A DNA stretch of 5,867 nucleotides, from the NCBI GenBank assembly GCA_002310015.1, contig DBYQ01000001.1:1-5867 (forward strand). The letters are read 5' to 3'. Below are positions 1-5,310 of the stretch, one piece after another. A program made the position numbers and the translations under genes. The DNA comes from Bacteroidales bacterium UBA1182. Lineage in GTDB: Bacteria > Bacteroidota > Bacteroidia > Bacteroidales > Bacteroidaceae. Within the stretch, counting starts at the first letter, position 1; the number at the start of each line of letters is the position of its first letter. The notes under the pieces were generated by a model. That model saw only the letters and a program-made list of their open reading frames with translations. It was not told the origin of the DNA and made no database searches.

Positions 1-1217
1 CCGTTGCAATCGGCCTTGATGCACTGAATGGTTATGATATATCCGTCTGATGACCCGTGACCTTCAAGCAGATAGTCGGGATAACGGTCACGGGTATTGA
101 TATTTACCGCTCCGGCTGATAAAATAATATCTACACCAGTTGCTGTACGCCATACTGAACCTCCTATAGACTCACCATAGTTCTTTACCAACACCTTATT
201 CAGATTGGCCATGACAATATTTATGCTGTCCTCTTTTGAGGGTACAAAATCAAAATTGTGGGGAATGAACAAAGCCATCTGAATTGACTTAAGAATAGTG
301 TCCTTTTTATCAATATCCACCTGGAACACATCCCATACATAGTCCAGGTCAGGATAATTCTTAACCCTGTAAACCCTATTGTTCTCCAGATTATCCTTAT
401 CAACATCAGGCCCAGGTGCCCTGGCTATTACTCTGGCAATTTCATAATCTGTAACCTTAGTTCCTACCCTTTCACAATAGGTTATTCCATCATATTCATG
501 TTCAGCCGGAATACTTAATTTAAGAGGAGATTCTGATAAAACCCCACCAAAACCACCGGAACCACCAAAACCACCGAATCCTCCGAAGCTGCCCGAACCT
601 CCAAAACTAAGATGGGATTCAGAAAGTGGCTTTTCGCCTGTAGCACCCGTTGTGATTTCTAATGATCCAATTCTAACATTAGCATTTTCCGTTTCCTTTG
701 TCTGTTCATAGGCCGTGACTCTCTCCATCATATCGGCCGTGATACTATCCAGCTCTTCTTTAGTCTTGTTATTCCGGACTAACATTGAGTCAAGCTGTTG
801 CCTGTAAGTGTCTTGATTAAAAGAAACGGTATCATTGGACATACGTACAGGAGTTGCTACAGACGTCATTGCAACTTTATTTTTAACGGGTACCGGTTCT
901 GCAATGATATCAATCACGCTATCAACGGGGTTGGATATGCTGTCTGTCGTGGCTTGCAGCTCCTCTTGTGGAGGCTCCGGATTATTTTGTGCGGTCTGGT
1001 CGGCGGGAGTTCTGTTTATTGGCAGCAGGAACATCAGCAGCAGGACTGCGGCTGCTGCGGGAACGGATATGACGGCAGTCAGGAAACGGCGGCCGCGCTT
1101 AACGGCAAGGTCATGGGCGGACTTCCTGGAGAGGAAATCATCCCAGTCTGTATCAGGTAACCCAACATTCAGGTTAGCGAGATAGTCTATTGTCTTTTGT
1201 ACCTTCCAGTCTGTCAT
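1..1217 (-). CDS. Single-pass membrane protein, putative anti-sigma/sensor partner of the ECF sigma factor (3' end cut off)
   Basis: Read on the minus strand from ATG at 1217, the frame stays open for 405 codons and leaves the window without a stop. Residues 1-43 form a charged, presumably cytoplasmic head (MTDWKVQKTI...) with a P-x-x-x-W-x-x-F stretch (PDTDWDDF, 21-28). A single hydrophobic segment (about 45-67) follows a basic RGRR run at 41-44, predicting the C-terminal part outside the cytoplasm. Residues 70-200 are polar and low in complexity. Residues 205-225 are a Gly/Phe/Ser hinge, and 232-405 look like a folded domain I do not recognise. The start overlaps the sigma stop as ATGA, so the two are probably co-translated. 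Placement and layout suggest a membrane partner that holds or senses for the sigma factor. I see neither a zinc-binding anti-sigma motif (HxxxCxxC) nor a clear FecR domain, so the anti-sigma role is inference. Confidence 0.7.
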   Translation of the reverse strand, partial: MTDWKVQKTIDYLANLNVGLPDTDWDDFLSRKSAHDLAVKRGRRFLTAVISVPAAAAVLLLMFLLPINRTPADQTAQNNPEPPQEELQATTDSISNPVDSVIDIIAEPVPVKNKVAMTSVATPVRMSNDTVSFNQDTYRQQLDSMLVRNNKTKEELDSITADMMERVTAYEQTKETENANVRIGSLEITTGATGEKPLSESHLSFGGSGSFGGFGGFGGSGGFGGVLSESPLKLSIPAEHEYDGITYCERVGTKVTDYEIARVIARAPGPDVDKDNLENNRVYRVKNYPDLDYVWDVFQVDIDKKDTILKSIQMALFIPHNFDFVPSKEDSINIVMANLNKVLVKNYGESIGGSVWRTATGVDIILSAGAVNINTRDRYPDYLLEGHGSSDGYIITIQCIKADCN

Positions 1218-1789
1218 TGTCCTGTTGCTTTAAGATAATCAGTAATGGCTTTCCGCACGCTGGCGCGGGCTTTGGCAAGGATGGAGGTTGAGCCTCTCTC
1301 TGTTATGTCCAACGCCTTTGCTATCTCCTTGTGACTGAATCCATCTATGTAATACATATTGAAAACGGCGCGACGTACAGGGGTGAGCGTTGAAATTACC
1401 TGTTTAAAAACACTTTCAGGTATTTCCTGTGCCGGTTCATCATCAGTCTCTTCCACGCTCTGCAGATCACCATCACTTACCAATTCAATTGAGATCTCCC
1501 TGAACCTTGTGTTTTGCCTAAGCGTGTCAAAGATCAGATTCAAGGTAATCTTTCTAAGCCAAACATATAGTGAGCCATCTCTGTCATTACGGAAAGACCT
1601 GATATTATCCAAGGCCTTTATTATTGAGTCATGCATCAGGTCACGTGCCTGTTCAGTATCCTCAATGTATCTGAGACAGAGCGTATAGAGTCTGGAGGCG
1701 TATCTGGCATACAACTCCCCTTGCGCATCCCTGTCCTTATGGATGCACCCCGACACAAGCTCTTTCTCAGAAAGAAAGGTTTTACTCAT
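1214..1789 (-). CDS. ECF-type RNA polymerase sigma factor (sigma-70 family)
   Basis: A 191-residue protein of normal length for an extracytoplasmic-function sigma factor, which directs core RNA polymerase to a small regulon. Region 2 spans about 25-93: ELYARYASRLY, then DLMHDSIIKAL (50-60, core-binding helix), then the WLRKITLNLIFDTLR stretch (77-91, -10 recognition). An acidic linker (about 100-123, with EETDDE) leads to region 4 at about 128-184. That region contains a helix-turn-helix (FSHKEIAKALDITERG at 151-166) and a basic recognition helix ending ILAKARASVRK. Regions 1 and 3 are absent, as expected. I start at ATG 1789; an in-frame GTG directly upstream (1792) would add one residue. 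The stop overlaps the next gene's start by 4 bases, so it is probably co-expressed with its membrane partner. The regulon cannot be told from the sequence. Confidence 0.93.
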   Translation of the reverse strand: MSKTFLSEKELVSGCIHKDRDAQGELYARYASRLYTLCLRYIEDTEQARDLMHDSIIKALDNIRSFRNDRDGSLYVWLRKITLNLIFDTLRQNTRFREISIELVSDGDLQSVEETDDEPAQEIPESVFKQVISTLTPVRRAVFNMYYIDGFSHKEIAKALDITERGSTSILAKARASVRKAITDYLKATGQ

Positions 1790-1819
1790 CACTCTATCTT
1801 GCCTTCCTATAATAAGACT

Positions 1820-1853
1820 GCAAAATACTCAAAATGCGTCTAGTTTGAACAAA
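1820..1853 (-). promoter_or_regulatory. Weak candidate promoter for the sigma/partner operon
   Basis: On the minus strand a TTTG (1853-1850) is followed after 22 bases by TATTTTGC (1827-1820), which matches 6 of 8 positions of the Bacteroides -7 element TAnnTTTG. The spacing is a little longer than the usual 19-21 bases. It lies about 30 bases before the sigma start, a plausible place. The area is AT-rich, so chance matches are likely. An autoregulated ECF promoter would look different and could also be here. Confidence 0.25.
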
Positions 1854-2001
1854 TATTTTGAAAAAAGCCATTAACGGGGATTATGGTTGGGCGTTAAGAG
1901 TTTGGAGATGATTCTACGCGATAGTTAGTATGGTTGCTATTTGTCGATTCTGAGTTGTGTATGATACAAAGACTACGATATGGTGGAAAAAAGATGTAAA
2001 A

Positions 2002-2037
2002 AAGTAACAGTTACTTGAAAAGTCACTTGAAAAAGTG
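2002..2037. repeat. Nested short inverted repeats (AAGT/ACTT) before the ATPase gene
   Basis: Three adjoining dyads share arms. AAGTAAC (2002-2008) and GTTACTT (2010-2016) are separated by one base. ACTT-GAA-AAGT follows at 2013-2023, and CACTT-GAAA-AAGTG at 2024-2037 has a GNRA-type tetraloop if transcribed. The arms alternate AAGT/ACTT with near-regular spacing, so several mutually exclusive small hairpins or a set of protein-binding half-sites could form. None is followed by a T-run on the plus strand, so a terminator is unlikely. Confidence 0.6.
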
Positions 2038-2078
2038 TAGATTTGCGTCGAAAACTCCCTCGAAAAAGTGTGATATGC
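2014..2078 (+). repeat. Imperfect 33/32-bp tandem repeat abutting the ATPase start codon
   Basis: Unit 1 is 2014-2046 and unit 2 is 2047-2078; aligned with a single one-base gap they agree at 26 of 33 positions. Each unit contains two GAAAA-centred cores: CTTGAAAAG / CTTGAAAAAGTG in unit 1 and GTCGAAAAC / CTCGAAAAAGTG in unit 2. Both end in GAT-T/A-TGC. The ATG of the ATPase lies inside the end of unit 2, where unit 1 has TTTGC. The repeat therefore covers the whole leader and translation start and is a candidate operator or RNA regulatory element. Its function is unknown to me. Confidence 0.7.
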
Positions 2079-3418
2079 TAAAAAGAAAGATTGAGATAGT
2101 ACTGAAAGAGTGGAAAAGAAACCCTTTGAGGAAGCCATTGGTTATAAAAGGTGTAAGACAATGTGGAAAGACCTTCTCTGTTAAGCATTTTGCAGAAGAA
2201 AACTATGAACATACAGTCTATATAGACTTTTTTGAACAGCCTAATGCTAAGACTGCTTTCCAAGGCTCAAAAAAAGTAGATGACATTGTCATGTATATCA
2301 CAGCTTTGATTCCTGGTACGACTTTTGTTCCAGGTAAAACATGTCTTATACTTGATGAGTTGCAAGAGTGCCCCGAAGCACGCACTGCACTAAAATTCTT
2401 CAAGACAGACGGTAGGTATGATGTGATATGCACAGGATCACTGCTAGGAGTAAGCGGATACGGAAGCAAAAAAAAGAAAGGGGATGATAAAGAAAAAGGC
2501 ACTTCTGTACCGGTAGGCTATGAAACTATTGTGGATATGAATCCGTTGGATTTTGAGGAATTTCTATGGGCCAACAGCATTCCAACTGAAATAATAAATA
2601 AACTTCAAGAATGCTTGGAAAAGGAAACTGTTGTTCCTGAAGCAATCCACCAACGCCTGAATGACCTTTTCCTTCAATATATTGTTGTGGGAGGAATGCC
2701 GGAGGCTGTAGGTACTTTTCTCCAGACACACGACATTAATCAGGTACTCCAAGTTCAACGTATCATAATGAATGAGTACAAGGATGATATGGTAAAATAT
2801 GCCGACGATGTTGACAAGTCAAAGATACGTGAGTGTTTTGAGTCCATACCCCGCCAGTTAGCCAAGGAAAATAAAAAGTTCCAATATGCTACGATTCGCA
2901 AAGGAGCCCGAGCGTCAGAATATCTGGGTTGTCTGCAATGGATAGAAGACGCTGGCATAATAACACGTTGCTACAATCTTACTCAAACCGAGTTACCCTT
3001 GGACGGAAATGCAGAGGAAGATGTATTCAAGGTTTACATGCGTGATTCAGGGCTCTTTCTTTCCATGCTGGAACAAGGAACCCAGGCTGATGTTTTGCAA
3101 GGGAACCTATTGGGATACAAGGGAGCAATTTTTGAAAACATTATTGCCGATGTATTTTCAAAAATGGGACGTAACCTGTACTATTACCACAAGAATTCTG
3201 GACTCGAAGTTGATTTCCTTATGCGATACAAGGGAGAATGTACATTGGTTGAAGTGAAATCTAACACAGGGAATATTAAGAGTACAAAAACTATTCTGAA
3301 AAACAATGCTGTATATCATGTGAATAGCGCTATTAAACTTGGCAAATACAATGTAGGACGTAGCGGTGCAACGCTCACTCTGCCTCTATACATGTCTTTC
3401 TTACTCAAATCATATTAA
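2075..3418 (+). CDS. AAA-type ATPase with C-terminal DUF4143-like (PD-(D/E)XK-like) domain
   Basis: A complete 447-residue protein of the ATP-binding AAA_14/DUF4143 type common in Bacteroidales and clostridia; its cellular role is not established. The start LKRKIEIVLKEWK is followed by Walker A GVRQCGKT (26-33), Walker B LILDELQEC (91-99, D94/E95) and a sensor-1-like ICTGSLLG (118-125). NPLDFEEFLWA (156-166) and the VVGGMPEAV block (204-212) are typical of the family. The C-terminal part carries E354, EVDF (378-381) and LVEVKS (391-396), the D...ExK arrangement of a PD-(D/E)XK nuclease fold. A Lys-rich insertion (131-142) follows sensor 1. No membrane segment is visible, so it is probably cytosolic. 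I start at ATG 2075, where the conserved domain begins; a TTG at 2015 would add 20 residues encoded by the repeat. It stands alone between a divergent operon and a terminator. An intact nuclease activity is inference. Confidence 0.9.
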   Translation: MLKRKIEIVLKEWKRNPLRKPLVIKGVRQCGKTFSVKHFAEENYEHTVYIDFFEQPNAKTAFQGSKKVDDIVMYITALIPGTTFVPGKTCLILDELQECPEARTALKFFKTDGRYDVICTGSLLGVSGYGSKKKKGDDKEKGTSVPVGYETIVDMNPLDFEEFLWANSIPTEIINKLQECLEKETVVPEAIHQRLNDLFLQYIVVGGMPEAVGTFLQTHDINQVLQVQRIIMNEYKDDMVKYADDVDKSKIRECFESIPRQLAKENKKFQYATIRKGARASEYLGCLQWIEDAGIITRCYNLTQTELPLDGNAEEDVFKVYMRDSGLFLSMLEQGTQADVLQGNLLGYKGAIFENIIADVFSKMGRNLYYYHKNSGLEVDFLMRYKGECTLVEVKSNTGNIKSTKTILKNNAVYHVNSAIKLGKYNVGRSGATLTLPLYMSFLLKSY

Positions 3419-3507
3419 ATTGCCATTAGATATAGTTCTGACCATCATATATATATAGAACAACATATGATATCAGATGATAAAAATGATAGTCGCAAAT
3501 GAAAATT

Positions 3508-3529
3508 TTGGTACTGATTTGGTACCGAT
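3508..3529. repeat. 11-bp direct tandem repeat TTGGTACYGAT x2
   Basis: TTGGTACTGAT (3508-3518) is followed at once by TTGGTACCGAT (3519-3529), with one mismatch. The period is one helical turn, so a protein bound to each copy would sit on the same face. The second copy contains the palindrome GGTACC. Possible integrase arm sites or an operator; function not known. Confidence 0.6.
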
Positions 3530-3538
3530 AAAATAACC

Positions 3539-3572
3539 AACCCGCCTCAGAAGCACTTCTGAAGCGGGTTTT
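3539..3572 (+). terminator. Rho-independent terminator downstream of the ATPase gene
   Basis: The arm AACCCGCCTCAGAA (3539-3552) pairs with TTCTGAAGCGGGTT (3557-3570) around the loop GCAC. That is 13 pairs and one C/A mismatch, with a GC-rich base, followed by a short T-run (3569-3572). It lies about 120 bases after the ATPase stop and well before the integrase promoter, so it isolates the two genes. On the opposite strand the stem is followed by TTGGTT, so termination is more likely in the plus direction. Confidence 0.7.
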
Positions 3573-3672
3573 GCGGTGCGTATGGGTCTATATGGTGGAT
3601 ATTGGTGGTACATGGGGTTTGCGTAAGTGTACTATTTTTCAATGAATTACGACAATTTGATGTTGCAAAATG

Positions 3673-3688
3673 TTTCAACTTGTTGAAA
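3673..3688. repeat. 16-bp dyad TTTCAAC-TT-GTTGAAA
   Basis: A perfect 7-bp inverted repeat with a two-base centre lies about 40 bases before the integrase -7 element. The size and symmetry fit a dimeric helix-turn-helix regulator or a recombinase half-site pair. The loop is too short for a good RNA hairpin with all pairs formed. Confidence 0.55.
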
Positions 3689-3690
3689 AA

Positions 3691-3712
3691 ATGTAGGAAA
3701 GATGTAGGAAAG
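3691..3712. repeat. Perfect 11-bp direct tandem repeat ATGTAGGAAAG x2
   Basis: Copies at 3691-3701 and 3702-3712 are identical and adjoin each other. The second copy covers the place where a -33 box for the integrase promoter would fall. A protein binding here could therefore control integrase expression or act as an accessory site in recombination; both are inference. Confidence 0.7.
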
Positions 3713-3728
3713 TTTCACAAACTATTAT

Positions 3729-3736
3729 TATCTTTG
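3729..3736 (+). promoter_or_regulatory. Bacteroides -7 promoter element for the integrase gene
   Basis: TATCTTTG matches TAnnTTTG at every fixed position and lies 26 bases before the integrase ATG, predicting a leader of roughly 20 bases. No TTTG -33 box occurs at the usual 19-21-base spacing; the 11-bp repeats occupy that place. The promoter may therefore be weak or need an activator. Confidence 0.55.
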
Positions 3737-3762
3737 CTACAGATACTTAAAACCCAATATTT

Positions 3763-5142
3763 ATGGCTGTAAATTTCTCTTTGAAGAGTACAATTAAGGA
3801 CGGAAAATCACAGATTGTGGTTAGAGTCCAGAGTAGAAAGCTCCAGATTGATGTAAAGCAAGGTACTAACCTTTACATTGAACCCAATATCTGGGAGCGT
3901 AGGAACAACCCCTCTTACATGCGGCAGTACCGGACGAATGAATCCGTACAGCGAGTGCTGAATACTGTTGATGATCTCTTTATGGCATTGACCCAGAAGA
4001 TTGATAATGGCGTGGCCCTGGATAACCAGATGGTGCATGACATTATTTACAAGGTGTCATTCCAGAGAGAGATTGCACAGGAGAAACGTGAGGAGGAGGA
4101 ACGGCTGGCGGCAGAGGCTTATGCCAAGAGGATGACTTTCAAAAAGTATGTGGACCAGTTCTACGTCGATGCCAAAGCCGGCATCCGACTGACGGAGAAG
4201 AACACTGTCTATACGCAAGGTTCACTTACCAGCATCAAGCAGGCCATTGACCATCTGAGGGCCTTTGAGAAGAAGGAAAAGCATACCTATGACTTTGATG
4301 AGATTGACATGGATTTCTACCGCAAGTACCTGTCATTCCTGAATGATGAGAACTATGCCCTTAATACTGTAGGAAAGAACATCAATTGGCTGAAGACGTT
4401 TATGAATTCCGCTCAGATTGAAGGGTATCACAGCAATGTGGCTTTCAAGAACAAGATGTTCAAGGGTGCCCGTGTTGAGGTGGATACCATATACCTAAAC
4501 CATGATGACCTGGAAAAGATCAGGGCGGTTGACCTTAGCGGCAAGACTCCCGGATATGAGCTGGCGCGTGACATCTTTATGGTTGGTGTGTGGACGGCTC
4601 AGCGTATATCCGACTACAACAATATCAAGCCGCAGGACATCAACACTCATGTGATTAAGAAGGTGGTGGAGAAAGATGACCCTGAGCATCCCGGCCAGAA
4701 GATTGAGGCTATTGAATCAAAGGAGGTGCTTGTGGTGACTATCACCCAGAAGAAGACGGGCGCGAGGGTTTACATCCCCTGCTCCACTGAGCTGCGCAGC
4801 ATCTTTGAGAAATACCACTATAACATACCCAGGCTCTCTGACCAGAACGTGAATGACAACATGAAGAAGATTGCCGAGTGGGCCGGATTGGATGAGCCTA
4901 TCAAGATTGATTACATTGAGGGCGGCAAGAGGCAGTCTGAGATAAAGAAGAAGTATGAGCTGGTTCATACGCACACGGCAAGACGTACCGGTGCTACCCT
5001 GATGTATCTTTCGGGTATGGATTTCTATGACATAATGAAGATTACGGGTCATGCCACCATTCAGAACCTGAAGAAATATATCAAGGCTGACGAGCTTGAG
5101 GTTCTGGAGAAGCTGGTGGACAAATATGACTACTTCAAGTAA
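3763..5142 (+). CDS. Tyrosine-type site-specific recombinase (integrase)
   Basis: A complete 459-residue recombinase of the phage-integrase family, which cuts and rejoins DNA at attachment sites through a 3'-phosphotyrosine link. Residues 1-95 are an N-terminal arm-DNA-binding domain of the Bacteroidales type (VNFSLKSTIKDGKSQI, then NIWERRNN). A charged, probably coiled-coil connector (100-123, EKREEEERLAAEAYAKR) leads to a SAM-like core-binding domain (about 124-228). The catalytic domain (about 245-450) shows R281 (TAQRISD), K330/K331 (ITQKKTGARVYIP), H404 and R407 (HTARRTG), H430 (ITGHATI) and nucleophile Y439 (LKKYIK). H430-Y439 spacing is the normal nine residues, so the enzyme looks active. 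A loop at 297-322 is rich in charged residues. An in-frame stop at 3748-3750 makes ATG 3763 the first possible start. The partner excisionase and target site are not identified. Confidence 0.95.
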   Translation: MAVNFSLKSTIKDGKSQIVVRVQSRKLQIDVKQGTNLYIEPNIWERRNNPSYMRQYRTNESVQRVLNTVDDLFMALTQKIDNGVALDNQMVHDIIYKVSFQREIAQEKREEEERLAAEAYAKRMTFKKYVDQFYVDAKAGIRLTEKNTVYTQGSLTSIKQAIDHLRAFEKKEKHTYDFDEIDMDFYRKYLSFLNDENYALNTVGKNINWLKTFMNSAQIEGYHSNVAFKNKMFKGARVEVDTIYLNHDDLEKIRAVDLSGKTPGYELARDIFMVGVWTAQRISDYNNIKPQDINTHVIKKVVEKDDPEHPGQKIEAIESKEVLVVTITQKKTGARVYIPCSTELRSIFEKYHYNIPRLSDQNVNDNMKKIAEWAGLDEPIKIDYIEGGKRQSEIKKKYELVHTHTARRTGATLMYLSGMDFYDIMKITGHATIQNLKKYIKADELEVLEKLVDKYDYFK

Positions 5143-5178
5143 ACGGCATCCTGTAACTTTCATACAAGAATATGCACT

Positions 5179-5213
5179 GAGGCGGGCCTTTTGGGGCCTG
5201 CTTCTGTGTTTTT
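5179..5213 (+). terminator. Rho-independent terminator after the integrase
   Basis: GAGGCGGGCC (5179-5188) pairs with GGCCTGCTTC (5195-5204) around a TTTTGG loop. The stem has 10 pairs, two of them G-T, and a T5 run follows at 5209-5213 after a short TGTG spacer. It lies 37 bases past the integrase stop and probably ends that transcript, making the next gene a separate unit. Confidence 0.65.
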
Positions 5214-5310
5214 ATGTGTTTTGCTGCCATAGATTGAATTATTATGCTAAATTCGCGGTCGATTTAAGTCCTGATTACATCCGATAATTGAAATTAGCGG
5301 TTTCTGTACT

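Larger units (their letters stand above)
3419..3762. other. Repeat-rich intergenic region between ATPase and integrase, candidate attachment/control region
   Basis: These 344 bases hold no credible gene. In order I see: an AT-rich stretch with ATCATAT (3444-3450) and ATATGAT (3465-3471) as a loose inverted repeat; an 11-bp tandem repeat (3508-3529); a strong hairpin terminator (3539-3572); a GGTAC copy at 3607-3611 within a TGGTGG-rich stretch; a 16-bp dyad (3673-3688); a second 11-bp tandem repeat (3691-3712); and the integrase -7 element (3729-3736). Clustered repeats at helical-turn spacing before a tyrosine recombinase suit arm-type or accessory-factor sites, but no crossover core can be assigned without the other element end. 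Confidence 0.45.

Noticed and set aside
798..1185. Two overlapping plus-strand frames of 116 and 120 codons
   Set aside because: Both are antisense to the well-supported membrane-protein gene, and their Cys/Gly/Trp-rich products look like chance frames.
1790..1792. GTG start for the sigma factor one codon upstream
   Set aside because: An ATG follows at once and gives the same protein minus one residue; ATG is the more likely choice.
1940..1967. Promoter for the ATPase (TTTG 1940-1943 with TATGATAC 1960-1967)
   Set aside because: The -7 match is poor and the spacing is 16 bases, too short; not better than chance.
2015..2074. Extended ATPase start at TTG 2015 (467-residue version)
   Set aside because: The codon is TTG, the extra 20 residues are translated tandem repeat, and the conserved domain starts at the ATG at 2075. 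Kept only as a finding.
3441..3472. AT-rich inverted repeat ATCATAT...ATATGAT as a terminator or origin
   Set aside because: Only 7 A/T-rich pairs with a 14-base loop and no T-run; likely chance in AT-rich sequence.
4717..5163. 148-codon minus-strand frame
   Set aside because: It lies antisense to the catalytic domain of the integrase and shows no independent protein features.
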